Shown: positions 20,985 to 32,144 of the stretch, piece by piece
Layout of the letters: each line of letters opens with the position of its first letter
Position numbering within the stretch: the stretch's first letter is position 1
DNA from: Macrocybe gigantea
Taxonomy: Eukaryota; Basidiomycota; Agaricomycetes; Agaricales; Callistosporiaceae
Assembly: GCA_011319805.1 (NCBI GenBank)
Contig: SJRY01000066.1
Location: 62,001 to 126,000 of the forward strand
Length of the DNA stretch: 64,000 nt
Direction of reading: 5' to 3'
Made by a program: the position numbers and the translations under genes
Notes under the pieces: generated by a model
Told to the model about the DNA's origin: nothing
What the model saw: only the letters and a program-made list of their open reading frames with translations
The model's database searches: none

Positions 20985-22088
20985 ATGACATCCTGGGGCG
21001 AAAACCGCCTCGATCTCTTCATCGTCGGGACCGACTCGGCGCTCTACCACAAGGCCTGGGACGGGTCCGTCTGGCACCCATCCCGCTCAACCTGGGAGCG
21101 CCTCGGCGGCCAGATCGTCTCCTCCCCTGCATCGATCGCACGGGGCCCGAACAGGCTCGACGTCTTCGCGCTCGGCAGCGACCACGCGCTGCACCACAAG
21201 TGGTGGGACGGGCACAGCTGGGGCCCAGCGCGTCCGAGTGGGAGAACCTAGGCGGCAGGTGGGTAGAAAGTCCCTCCGTCGCATCATGGGGCCCGCACCG
21301 CCTCGACGTGTTCCTCGTCGGGGAGGACCGCGCGCTATATCACAAGTTCTGGGACGGACACCACTGGAGCGCCGGGTTCGTGAACCTGGGCGGAACGCTC
21401 CTTCCTCTCCCTCCGTCGTGTCTCGCGCGCCAAACCACATCGACGTGTTCGCAACCGGGATCGACGGCCGCATTTACCACAAGTATTGGGACGGGAAGCA
21501 CTGGGGCCCTCACGGTGCCGACGGTTTTAACAGCATGGGCGCTATGACCGTCAGCCGGCCGATCGCGGTGTCCTGGGGCCCTGATCGGATCGACCTCTTC
21601 CACGTTGGTACGGACTCGGCGCTGTACCACAAGTGGTGGGATGGTTCGCACTGGGGACCGGATGGGCATTCTGGGCACTGGGAGAGGCTCGGAGGCGTCT
21701 GCCATGGAACTCCCGAGGTCGTCTCCCGAGGCAAGAATCTCCTCGACGTGTTTGCAATTGGTATTTGTCGTTCTTTCTTTTGCGAGGGGCTGAGATCGTC
21801 TGATGGCGTCTGCTTCATTTCAGGACCAGACTCTGGCGTGTACCACAAATGGTGGAATGGCAAGGCGTGGGGACCTAGTGTCACGGATATGAGAACATGG
21901 GTGGGATCGTCATTCGCGACATCACGGCTGTGTCCTGGGGCCCGAACCGCGTAGATGTCTTCGTTGTCGGGACTGGAGGAGAGATTCTGCACAAATCCTG
22001 GACCCCATCGACCCGCTGGGCTCCGTCATTAACGGGATATGAAGCTCTGGGAGGCATCAGCTATACCCCAGTAGCCTCACCATCCTAA
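20985..22088 (+). CDS. Seven-bladed beta-propeller lectin (PLL/DUF346-like)
   Basis: About 345 residues composed almost wholly of seven repeats of about 48 residues. Each has the pattern SWGPNR(L/I)D(V/L)F, then [13 protein letters not shown], then W..LGG. This is the repeat of Photorhabdus luminescens-type lectins (PLL, DUF346), closed seven-bladed propellers that bind fucose or O-methylated sugars between blades. The start at 20985 opens directly at the first SWG strand and the C-terminus supplies the closing strand, so the propeller is complete. One intron, 21761-21823, interrupts blade 6. No signal peptide: a cytosolic lectin, as with many mushroom defence lectins. Frame changes near 21225, 21400 and 21888 fall between blades and look like single missing bases, the first in a G run. 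Confidence 0.85.
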
Positions 22089-22817
22089 ACAAGTTTAGTT
22101 TGTTTTTCGGTGTCTTGCTTTGCTTTGCTTGCTTCGCTTGGAGACGTGTTCTAATGTGTACTTGTACTTTACTTCCCGTTCACTTTGCCAACAATTTGAT
22201 GAAACCTTGTCCACGTACGCGGCCAGAAATACATGAACGGAGCCCAACAGCTAAAGGAGATCACTGGAAAGTCCTCTCTTGCGTTGCGGCTGGACTCGAG
22301 GGTTGCGTGGCCAGTCCTCAGGACTATCTGGCTGGCTTCAGACAACAGCAGGTCCTCCATTACCAGCTAGGCCGGGGTCAGAGAAGTCAAGCGCATAGAC
22401 CATTTGTATGCGGCCAATTGAACGATAGGAAAGCAGAGGATATGATCCAGGAAGCGTTGAAGCAAAGTGCTGACGACCGAGGTCAACATGTTGCTGTCTG
22501 TTTTATGTAATCCATCATATCACGTCACATGTCATCAACTCGTCCGCCCAACTCGGGGAACTCATCGCAGCTTACGCATCTCGATGCACTGAGGGAACTC
22601 CGATAGAAAAGACTACGGACAAGTGGCCATCGCACACAGCAATGCCTAGAGACTAGACCGCATTCAACGACCCAAAAAAAAAAAACTGGATAAGATGAGC
22701 TAGTTCGAATTCGAAGGGTTGATGGCGGCGATAATTCGAACCAGCTGTCAACACAGACGCCCCTCTATTAATGCACGACTCACGCAAACCCAGCTTTTTT
22801 TTCGCCGTTCCCCAACT
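22089..22817. other. Intergenic region
   Basis: A 411-base open frame (22100-22510) shows no domain or conservation pattern, and I do not call it. An A-run lies at 22675-22685. Confidence 0.4.
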
Positions 22818-24171
22818 ATGAGCTCCACAGGCCCAGCTCCGTTCCGCCCGCCGAGCAAAACGTTTCCGTCCGGGATCTACAAGTTGCGTGCGTCCGATCT
22901 TATTATGGCTGTGCAACGTACAACGCGCAACGCCCGATCTTGTTAGCTTGTCGATCGAGACTTACTCATCCTGTGCCAGGGTGTCGCGCCTATCTGTCGT
23001 TGTGCTTGCCGTCCTTGGCGGTCTCTGGATCTTGGCTGCGAATTTCTCGATCAGCAGACGTCATGTGCATCTGCAGAACTTGGCATGCCTGCGGCCGGTG
23101 AGTTTGTTGCATGCTGATCTTTGAAACCCCAGACTCAACCCCCCTCCTCGTAGACCTTGAAGACATCATCACCAACAGCCCCGGCGCGACACAGATCGTC
23201 ATCCGCACGACACCGCCGAACGGCGCAGGCCTCGGCTCCGTCGTCGCACAGCTTCGCAGCAGCGCCGCGTTCGCAACGATGCTCAACGCCCGCCTCGCGA
23301 CGTTCGGTGTGCCCTCGGACCACATCACGCACTACGCCGCCGCCTCGCTCCTCCACATCGACCGCCTGCCCTCGTCCCTCCCCCAAGGTGCACGCATATG
23401 CTCCCTCCGCACGTCGCCGCACCACGAGCGCAGCGTCGAGCTGGTGCGCGCGTGGTGCGACGATGCCGGCGGTGCGGGTCCGGAGGTGCGGAACGCCACG
23501 GCGGCGCGCGAGAAGGAGGAGCGGCTCAGAGCGCTTTGGGACCCGCGTGCGTGCGGCGTCATTCTGGACGACAGACCCTGGGACGTGCATTACGATATGA
23601 GCAAGTGCACGTGGCGCTGGGTCCGCGATGTCTTTGCCTCCCTCGCATCCGAGCTCGAGCCCGCGCCCGCGACGAACCGGTTCGGAGCCAAGACGACCGG
23701 AATCGGGCTGCACATCCGGTGGGGCGACATGTCTCTGGCGAACTACACCTCTGCAGACGACCCCGTGCGGCCGGAGCGCTCGACGCCTGTCCCCGTCGCC
23801 GCCGCGCTGCTGCGCAAGCTCCGCGCGTGCGGTGTACACGACGCGCTCAGCGTGTACATGGAGTGGCACAACGACACCGTCCTCGCGGGGCTCGGCGCGC
23901 ATGAGCTCGCGCGAGAGGACTATCGCGTCGTTGATTCGGGTGATTCGGTCAGGACTTGCTCGACCTTGCTGCGAATCGCGTCCTCGTGCTCGACGTCAGC
24001 TCTTGGACCGTCCTTGCGCACCAGATCGCAAGTGAGGGAGGGCTGACTGTCATCCCGGACAATGACCTGTTTGGTATTGGTTGGTACGATAACGGTCTCA
24101 ATCGCGTCTTGAGGTGGCACGAGGTCCTGGATGGTTCGTGTGAGATGGTTTTGGACGCCATTGACGGGTAA
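22818..24171 (+). CDS. Type II membrane glycosyltransferase-like protein (fucosyltransferase-like motif)
   Basis: A short cytosolic N-terminus (from ATG 22818, with uncertain splicing) leads to a signal-anchor helix (LSVVVLAVLGGLWILAANF, about 22995-23050). A lumenal domain of about 330 residues follows, open from 23111 to 24046. It contains DDRPWDVHYDMSKC and GIGLHIRWGDM; the latter resembles the HxRxGD sugar-nucleotide motif of fucosyltransferase-fold enzymes. The C-terminal part continues in another frame from about 23945 (LDLAANRVLVLDVSSW ... IGWYDNGLNRVL), implying one missing base. Very high G+C creates long antisense frames. The Golgi location and transferase role are inferred from architecture only. 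A decayed copy of its 3' end lies at 25745-25998. Confidence 0.55.
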
Positions 24172-25744
24172 AGCGGCCTGCGTGGGATGGCTCTTGTTGA
24201 TGGCGCCTAGTTTCAACTCGACTTGGCGTGTTCCCCATGTCACGAGAAAGTGTTGTTATGCTCGTCTACGAGACTGATTCCTTCGCATGCTGCTGTAAAA
24301 ATGCACAACTGTGGTGCCCCACCGTCAGGTGAAACTTTCGCATACTGACCGGAATTTCAGAGTGAGGTCTTGGCATGGACAGAGGGACTGTCTCCTTGTC
24401 TTGCTCACTCTCTTGTCGCTCAGACCATTTGATCTACATTAATCTTCATTGCTCACCCTCCCTCGCCTCTCGTCTCTCGCGTTAGACCACCAAACAGGGT
24501 TCCCAGCCGGAAATATGGTGCAGCACTGCAAGAGGTCCATTCCCGTCTCTCACAGCACATCTTGGCCCACTCACTTTCCTGGGGAGAGTATGCTGATACT
24601 TTTCCCCATTAAGGTACAGGCCCATTTCACAGCATCTGGTGCGCTTGCTAGGGAAAGGACGAAAATCATAATTAACAGTTCATCCAAATATAGTAACTGG
24701 TGAAAAGCACCGTGGTTCGTGCTGATTGAGCCCGCCAAAATAAGATCCCTCGGAGTGTGCTTGAATCGAGATACCAGGGCAGGCAGGTTTTCTCACCCCC
24801 TTGAGAGCGCCTATCTAAACCCTGCCAAAAATAATTTGTGACCCTTTCCCAGAGCTAGCCTTTGCTAATGCCGGACACACTGGAAGACAAACTCTGGCGT
24901 GTTCGAGGCATTTGGCGCCTATCACGATGCCAAACATCTCTACAATGAAAGAAGGTAAATACTTGTAGAAAAGCAGACCCCCCCTGCACCTCCAAGCCTT
25001 CATTCGACTCATCCTATCATACTGCTCGGCAGAGACTATGTTCCTCTCGTGCATCGTCACACAAAAGAACAAGATGCTAGGCAAGACTCCAAGCACTGAC
25101 ACAACCCAAGAACACCCGCCGCCAAGCGACCTCATCGCAAGGTCTATGACACAGTATGCATTAAGAGAGTAGAACAATTCAAAATTACTGATAAACTGCT
25201 TGCTTCCTGCCAATCACAAGCAATCCCCCTCCGACGCCGCTCAATAATCGGAGGGAGCATATCAAGCAGCCGAAGAAAAAGAAGACTTGGCTCTCCATCT
25301 TCGCTGTAGACACTTATTCTTTTCCGAATTTTCGTCAGTTGACATCGCACCATCAGCGTAGGACGGACTGAACGTCATCACCTAACATGTTGAGAGCTTG
25401 TCCTTTGAACGGCCTTTGTCTAAACAGAAAATACGGGGAGCAAATTTTGAGGAGCGGCAGGGCAGACGCCTAATTTTCAGTAGTACGCATTCGCATCTAA
25501 GCATGTAACATCAGAAGTGTATATACCTATAGGAAAAAGTTACAAACTTTAGAAACAGATAGGATCGCGGCCATGATCGTTTTTTTGCCTTGGGAAGATA
25601 TTTGAATGGAGGAACTGAGGAAAGCAGTGCAAAAGGGTGTTGACATGTTCATCTACCGGGTCAAAGCACAGAATGGTCGTTTATGTTTGTAAAAAGCCCC
25701 GCCCTCGCCGTCCTCGGGACCGGGACCCACGGGCTTATACAGCC
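24172..25744. other. Gene-poor stretch
   Basis: No supported gene. A minus-strand frame at 24815-25213 has hydrophobic segments but no recognisable domain, and its possible continuation at 25144-25353 overlaps it in another frame. It may be remains of a membrane-protein gene. Confidence 0.4.
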
Positions 25745-25998
25745 GGACCGTTGGGTCGTTGGTTCTGGCAATTCCATCGAAGACGTGCTCAATCTTGCTG
25801 CGAATCGTGTCCTTGTGCATGATGTCAGCTCTTGAACCTCATGCACCAGATCTTCCGCGAGCGAGGGTGCGCTGTCGTGCTGGACAATGACCCATTTGAC
25901 ATCGGTTGGTACGATAATTGTCTTAATCACGTCTTGAGGAGGTACGAGGTCCTAATCGAATCCTGTGAGATGCTTTTGGACACGATTGGCAAGTAGAA
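25745..25998 (+). pseudogene. Decayed copy of the 3' end of the glycosyltransferase-like gene
   Basis: It aligns along its whole length with 23930-24171: matching stretches include CTTGCTGCGAATCG, GGTTGGTACGATAA and TGTGAGATG. It carries in-frame stops (for example directly after GATGTCAGCTCT) and indels. No upstream part of the gene is recognisable, so this is a truncated duplicate. Confidence 0.8.
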
Positions 25999-27668
25999 TG
26001 GCTGATGCACGAGATGGCCTTTTCGTCTGTCATAGTGCTCATCGCCGTTGGCTCGGTTTTGAGTCGACTTGCCTCTTTCAGAATGTGTATGAAATCGAAT
26101 CAGTTTGGTATGATGTCATTTGATTCACGTACATTGTCAGGCATGGAATAGGGAAGAAATTGGGGGTCTGACAAATTGTCGTTGTCAATCCAGGCCTGGC
26201 AGGCTTCTCGAGGGATATCTAACAACACCTGATATGTCAATCTATAAACAAAGTAATCAATCATGGATACAAAAACCCAAGGAATAGTCACGGAAAAAAG
26301 AATATACCATGACCGCATCTCTCTTGTCACACCTCGATCATCACGAGCCAGCTCGGTTCATCTGTGAATCTGTGTTTGGCGAAATACCTCTTCAGATGTC
26401 AGGAGGCGGAAAAAAGTTGTTGTAGCATATAGAAGGCAATTACCATATGTTTCTGCGTTTCGCTTTGAGCTTTATCGTGAACTGCATGGTGAACCACATC
26501 GATGCCCCGCTGCATTCAGGTTCCGAATGCTTGGACAGAATGAGCTAGTTACCATAGGAGAAAGCCCATACAGCAGCGTTGGGACAACGAGACAGTGGAC
26601 TTAGAAGTACCATGTTGCTTGGTGCATTGTTTTGTAGAGCTAGTCACTGTGCCAGCAGGATACAGGAAACGTGCATGCGGACTCGGAACACTTCCTCATC
26701 GTGGTCCTGAAGGCAAATCTGACAGTTGGGGACGAGATATCTAAAGGAAAAAAGACGTACGGGCTTCTGAAATGATGATGCAAATGATTCTTTCCTGTCC
26801 GCGGACTGAAGGAATTGAAGGAATCGGCTGCGGAAGGGCGTTGACGAGGGGAAAGGTGCACAGGATGGTGGTTGGTTGATGTTTGTTGTTGATTTGACGT
26901 AGTCACTGTAGGCTCACCATCATACTGAACAATGAACCCGTTTGGCATCAATCGTGTTCTGCATGGTGGTACCGGTCCATAACTTTTGTCGACAAGCCCG
27001 CTCTAGACTAGATACCAGCTCAATCTGTATGCAGCGAATTTCGCGCACAACGCACCTGGACACGATTCTCTCTCCAGCATGTCCTCGTTGACTGGTCAAT
27101 CTTGATCAATCTGGTCAGAGGACGGGCATAATCCAACCAACGCGTGCTAGATGCACTCGAACCGAGCCATCTTCCCTGGTCCAAGTGCCACTGAGCAAAT
27201 AGTATGCTTAGTAAAGTCCGATATGATCTCGCGTAGCCTGAACAGGATGGGGGCTGAGGGCGACAATCAGCGACTTTTACCAAGCTAAGTGCCCATCATG
27301 GCAAGTTACCCACGCTGGTTCAACAGCTTGTCATTCCTAGCTCAAGCGCCAAAAGTGCATTTATGGACCACGGCTCCCATACTTTTGATGAGCCCGCTGG
27401 ATGAATGGCCTCCTGGCTTCCGGGATTCAACACCCGGCGACCCTCTATCAGCGACACAATAATACTTGTGGTGCCCATCTGTCATGCCTCTTGTGCTGGT
27501 GACCCGCAGGCATTTTAGGAACACAAATGTATACATTTACAGTACATTTCACACGACGCCCCTACAGTGCGACAAAGTTCTGAACAAAAAAGAATGACGA
27601 TGACTCCCAATCCGTAAAGACAGGAAGATGTACTCTCTGAAGTGGGGACCATAAAGGACGCCGAGCGT
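25999..27668. other. Gene-poor stretch
   Basis: A minus-strand frame at 26100-26330 contains a hydrophobic helix (YILFSVTIPWVFVSMIDYFV) but I cannot link it to a gene. Other frames are short. No RNA gene or clear repeat is seen. Confidence 0.35.
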
Positions 27669-27953
27669 TCACCAGCGGTGGTGATGCCTGTGCTTGCGAT
27701 GGCGGTGGCGACGATGGCGGTGGCGGCGGTGACGGTGTTTCCTGCGCCTGCGACGACGCCTGTGGTCCAGATCGGCGGCTTCGGGCTCGGGCTCCGGAGC
27801 TCTCAACTGCTCAAAAAAAAGGAAAACCCTTCAGAAGGAAATGCATAGGGCGAGATGTTGGCAACGTACCTCCAGAGCTTCGACCTCGTCAACAATGGGG
27901 CTGGCGAGTGCGCCGCCGAGGAGTGCGAGGATGGCAAGTATGGCAAACTTCAT
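27669..27953 (-). CDS. Small secreted Arg/His/Lys-rich protein (copy A)
   Basis: Two exons, 27953-27870 and 27806-27669, with a 63-base intron (GTACGT donor, GAGCAG acceptor) in phase 0; 73 residues. A signal peptide (MKFAILAILALLGGALA, cut before SPIVDE) is followed by an acidic spacer (LRAPEPEPEAADLDH). The tail of about 30 residues is built only from R, H and K, in repeats such as RRHRHRRHRHRKHRHHH. No cysteine. It is paralogous to the gene at 29376-29709 in intron position, signal peptide, spacer and tail, and is divergently oriented to it. Similar composition occurs in histatin-like antimicrobial and metal-binding peptides; the function here is unknown. The frame is clean. Confidence 0.85.
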
Positions 27954-28006
27954 TGCTGAGCTGGGATGCGGATTGTGAGATGAGCTGTATGCCTTTCGAG
28001 GGCAGG
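27954..28006 (-). promoter_or_regulatory. Leader of secreted protein copy A
   Basis: It contains CGAAAGGCATACAG and GCATCCCAGC before the ATG, both matched in the leader of the copy at 29376. The similarity shows that duplication included the promoter. Confidence 0.6.
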
Positions 28007-28014
28007 TTCTTATA
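28007..28014 (-). promoter_or_regulatory. TATA box of secreted protein copy A
   Basis: TATAAGAA on the minus strand, in the context GGTATAAGAACC, about 54 bases before the ATG. Confidence 0.6.
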
Positions 28015-29294
28015 CCATGAACCCGGTGGTGTTTAGCTCGATAGTCGAACTCACTTCTCCCCTCCTATTCTCCGTTTCCTCGAGACATTGTACGACACGG
28101 CCAAGAGAGCATGTCCAGCGTTGTTTGATCATCGCCGCCGCCGCCGCCATCCTTGCTCAGACACTCCCGCTACGCCAGTGGCACATTCTGAGATCGTCGC
28201 CAAGCCATGCGGGTTCATTCCGAGCTAGGACTGTGTGCAAACTTTACTTGATCTCGTCGGCGTTGGCTTCCGTCTGTCGCGCCTGCAGGGAGAGGATCAC
28301 TAGAAACCTTTCGGAGCAACGAGATCGTTGGCATATTTTTGCCCAAGTCACTGCTCTTCTGTGTCGTGCGCGTCATGTGTCTACGGCTAACCAGAGAGCA
28401 ACACCATGAATGAAAATAGATGAAAACGAAAAAAAAAACCTATCCCCTAGCATAAAAGCAACGCTGTCGGCATAATGGAACTGTGAAGCCGGTTTGGCGA
28501 GAACGAGGTGCGTAAAGTCTCGAGGCCCCTTATTGCAGGTTCCACGTGACGTTATAGCAGTTCGCGCAAGATCACGCGTATTCCTTTCCGCGCTCCACCC
28601 ATGTGTCGCGTGGACCAACAGGCCTCCTTCCTGTCAATATCCACAGTGCGAATCTAGACCGCATGGTGAAACCAAAAGCTTAACCAGGACTAAGGTCGGC
28701 GCCGGTCTCTCAACTTGCCGTTTCGCTTTTGCAAGAAATGTACCGACTTGCCGGATGAAGAGTCCAAGACCAGCGGAACAGTGTGACACTTCTCAGAATA
28801 CGGAAGGAAGAACCAGTCCCTCGTGACGGATGGGACATTTTCAGGTCATTGTCTAGATTTCGGACTGTCTTGCGTTCATTCCAACTTTAGCGAAACGCGC
28901 GTTCGGTGTTGGACGATGGCAGCAGCTCCATGGCGAGCGGGCCGACGCCGCCGGTGGGGAGGTGACACAGGCGGATGGTGTGAATGTCTTCTTTTTTCCT
29001 TTCGCGCGGACGTCTTGCCTTCGATTCTTCCGAAACGCGGGTCCGACAATGGACGACAACGGTGACGACGACGACAACGGTGGTGGTGGCGGCGGCAGTC
29101 ATGGAAGACAAGAGCATTGGACGAGGAGTCGGAGTCTGCCCCTCTCTCTTCCACTTCTTCGTCTTGGAGTCTCGGGACGTTCTCTTCCCTGGGTGGGGCT
29201 TGTGTCTCGAGGATGCTCGCGAATAGGAGGGGAGTGCTGGGCGCGTCACTTTGCTGAACACCACCGAGGGCCCTTCGCTGCATGGACATTCAGG
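28015..29294. other. Shared divergent intergenic region
   Basis: About 1.3 kb between the TATA boxes of the divergent secreted-protein genes. The right half is G+C-rich with GAC/GGT/GGC triplet runs near 29050-29100 that generate long, low-complexity frames on both strands. I do not call a gene. Two similar stretches beginning GAAACGCG occur near 28890 and 29032. Confidence 0.45.
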
Positions 29295-29302
29295 TATAAA
29301 AG
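29295..29302 (+). promoter_or_regulatory. TATA box of secreted protein copy B
   Basis: TATAAAAG, in the context CAGGTATAAAAGC, 74 bases before the ATG. It is followed by CGAAAGGCCTACAG, shared with copy A. Confidence 0.65.
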
Positions 29303-29375
29303 CTAACCGCGAAAGGCCTACAGTCTCCAGGTTAACCGACCTACCACAACACACTACACAGTTTGCATCCCAGCA

Positions 29376-29709
29376 ATGAAGTTCGCCATCCTCGCTATTC
29401 TTGCCATCCTCGGCAGCGCGCTCGCCAGCCCTGTCGTCGATGAGATCGAGACTTGGAGGTATGATATTCGTTCCTGCCGGCCTGCGTTTCCTTCCCCCTT
29501 CTGACTGCGCTTGCTTTGCTGGTTTCCTTTCCATATTTATCCAGCTGAGAGCTCCTGGGTTCGAACCCGATGATTCGGACCTCGACCATAAGCGTCGTCG
29601 CAGGCACAGGAAGCATCGTCACCGCCGCCATCGCAAGCACAGGCATCGCCGTCACCGCAAGCACAGGCACCACCGCCACCGCAAGGACAAGGACGACGAC
29701 GACTGCTGA
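29376..29709 (+). CDS. Small secreted Arg/His/Lys-rich protein (copy B)
   Basis: Exon 1 is 29376-29458 and exon 2 is 29545-29709, with the intron in the same place as in copy A. Signal peptide MKFAILAILAILGSALA, cut before SPVVDE; the spacer is LRAPGFEPDDSDLDH. Then follow about 33 residues of R/H/K repeats (HRKHRHRRHRKHRHRR type units) and a distinctive acidic end KDKDDDDC. Exon 1 is one base shorter than its paralogue (83 against 84), breaking the frame just before the splice site. I read this as a missing base near 29452. The product is about 82 residues, presumably exported; its role is unknown. Confidence 0.8.
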
Positions 29710-30547
29710 TCGGTGCACGCTACGCATCCAAGCACGTCCCTCCTTCCACGTCCGATGTGATTCACTGTCGTTTCTCCCACCTTTACGGCGGTCGTTCCTG
29801 TCTTTACTCTGGACCTTTTTTTCTTTTCCTTTTCTCCAAAAAAACGTTGTACCACGGTCGTTGTATCGTAGTTGCTCGATTGTAGGAAAAGAAAAATTAA
29901 AAAAAACGTGTGTTCGTCTCTTCCTTCATTGTGTTTGTTCCTGGGAGAGTGAACCTTGGCCTGGAACGCATGACGTGCGCGCCTGCTGACGAACGCGAAT
30001 TTCCTATCCTGAGACGTGAACCAGATCATGACCCAAAGTAATCGCCCGACACGCCAGTTGAACAAATTCTGACAGTTATGTTGATCGCCAAGACGTACAA
30101 TGAGGAGGACGCGGCGTAATCACTGATTCGAGTTTGTAATCGTTGTAGGCGCCTGTCATCCGACACAGATGTGTAAGATTATTCCAGATGCATCGAAACG
30201 GAAGTCCAAAAGCGAGGTCCTCGACTCCACAACGCGTGTTCTGCATATCCAGAAAATGCGGAAAGCTGGCAGCAGAGGAATGGTGTGCGCGCCGATGAAA
30301 CACCATAGTCATCTTCTACCCAGCTCTTTATCGGAGATTGAGCTAACTATGCGGAGGGAGCCTCAGGCTAGGTATTTGGGCTGGAAAGAGTTAGAAAGCC
30401 GCATGCGCTGCGAAAATGTCTCGACTGTGATGAACTTTGCACTCATCACGTGACCAAATGAGGAGCGCATGAGAAATGCGATATACAGGAATAATGAATT
30501 ACAAGAGACACATGAGCGATAGAAATGCTAAGTTGGCCAGGTCAACG
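29710..30547. other. Convergent intergenic region
   Basis: 3' flanks of secreted protein copy B and DSK2. No supported gene. Confidence 0.4.
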
Positions 30548-31972
30548 TCACAGACCCCCACCACCGAGTATATATTCGATCGCCGAATGAACGTTTCCGC
30601 CAGTGGCAAGAAGAGCACGGATGTTTTGTGATGCATTCGTAAAGCCCATGTCTTGCAGTTGCTAGAAAAAGAGAACAAAATGAACAGTGAGCCGATCTCT
30701 TTACACACGCGACGTACTTGCAGCTGGACCTGGAACCGCTCCTCCGGCGGTCTCGTATCCGCAGGCTGCGACGGTGCCGAAGGGAATCCACCCAATGGCC
30801 CGCCACCGAACATCTGCTGCATCAGCGCGGGATTGAACAGAGGGTTAGGCGCTCCGGAACCCGGTTGGCCAAAAAGGTTGAAGGGGTTGGGTGGATTGGC
30901 CGTCCCACCTGTCGACGGTGTTGTCGTACTCGAGGCGGTATTCGAAGTTGTGCTCGTGCTTGTGGGGGTAGTTGTAGCTCCGCCTGGAGTACCAGGGGCA
31001 GGAAATGGTGTCGCTTGGCCGAATGGCCCACTTCCACCTCCAAGTCCTCCACCGTTGAAGAGGGAGGCCATGTCCATCATGGCTCGCAGTCGTTCTGGGT
31101 TTGAGCTAAGTGGCCCGATCAGTATCGACGACGACGCGGAAAGACAAAATAGCCTGACACTATCTCTCTAAACTGCTCGCTTTGGAACATCTGTCGTAGC
31201 TGAGGGGCGGCGCCCTGAAGCTGAGGGTTCATCGAGATGATCTGGTCGAGAATGGCAGGGTTAGACATCATGCTGGCCATCTGCTGCATGAATTGTGGAG
31301 AGTTCATCATGTTTTGCATCTAACATGAGAAAGTCAGACAGACGCGGTAAAGACGGCGGGGAGGGGACGACAGAACCATGTTGGGGTCGTTCGGATTGAG
31401 TCCCATGTCGGCAAACGGATTCAATCCGGCCATCGCGCCGAACCCGAGGTGGCTGTTGAGCTGCGTGAGCGGATCGTGCGGGTTCTGGCCGGCCTGCATC
31501 GTTGGAGTGGCTGCGGGGCCGCGGAGCGTGCAGATGATTCTGTCGAGCTGGCCATGGACTTGACCATGTGTATCGTGTGCGAGGATTGGATCTTGTACGT
31601 CGCCAGAGCGTCTTCATCCTTGCGATGGCACGATGAGTGACACGGCATGGAGCGGAGATGCGGTTACGGCACCTTCAATACGCGGCCTGAGAGTCGGATC
31701 GAACGGTCAGAATGGGTCCAGGAACCTTGAGCGACTGAGCCTGGCCACGCACCGGAATAGATAAGACGTTGGCGGCCTGCTTCTACGTTCGACTTTTCTG
31801 CGATGGCCTGCTTGAGCTCCCCGACGGTCTTGTCCGTCGTGATGGATATCTGGAGCTTGAGCTCGCTGGGCCCTGGATCCGTTCATTCGCATACGCTGCC
31901 TCGTCACTGGTGAGAGTCGTACGCACCCTTGATGTTGATCTGAATCTCTGGCGCTGTGCCTTCGTCGGCCAT
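30548..31972 (-). CDS. DSK2: Ubiquilin / DSK2 ubiquitin-receptor protein
   Basis: Shuttle factor that binds ubiquitinated cargo through UBA and the proteasome through UBL. From ATG 31972 ([16 protein letters not shown]) the N-terminal ubiquitin-like domain is spread over four short exons: [15 protein letters not shown], then [12 protein letters not shown]. Then come [19 protein letters not shown] and the STI1-type region [21 protein letters not shown] Gly/Pro/Thr-rich linker follows, and then a C-terminal UBA domain ([20 protein letters not shown] ... AIEYILGG) in the last exon, after a 55-base intron. Most introns have clear GT-AG ends. The frame changes once near 31525, between VKSMASS and [11 protein letters not shown], probably by one missing base. 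It is a housekeeping gene expected to be intact. Confidence 0.92.
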
Positions 31973-32144
31973 CGTCGTTGAAAGCCAAGGATGATGAGGC
32001 GGCGTGTTTGTCGTTGTTGCATCTACTGGCCCCGCGCACGGAGAGTCAGAAACTTCCAGCAAAACTTGCCCCGGTCCCCGAATGCGATAAATTGCCGAGT
32101 TCTATTGTACAAATGATAAGAGACAGGGTAAAAAAAAACAACAA

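Noticed and set aside
22100..22510. 136-residue plus-strand frame after the lectin gene
   Set aside because: No domain or splice signals, and it follows directly on the lectin stop; likely 3' flank.
23135..23902. 255-residue minus-strand frame opposite the glycosyltransferase-like gene
   Set aside because: Arg/Val/Glu-rich shadow of a very G+C-rich exon; the plus strand carries the conserved motifs.
24815..25353. Hydrophobic minus-strand frames as a possible membrane-protein gene
   Set aside because: Frames overlap instead of joining by introns and no family is recognised; kept only as a note in the intergenic entry.
28887..29534. 215-residue minus-strand frame between the secreted-protein genes
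   Set aside because: Driven by triplet-rich DNA and overlapping the sense exon of secreted protein copy B; low-complexity product.
29545..29709. Arg/His/Lys tract as a chance low-complexity frame
   Set aside because: Rejected as chance because the divergent paralogue keeps the same signal peptide, intron and tail on the other strand.
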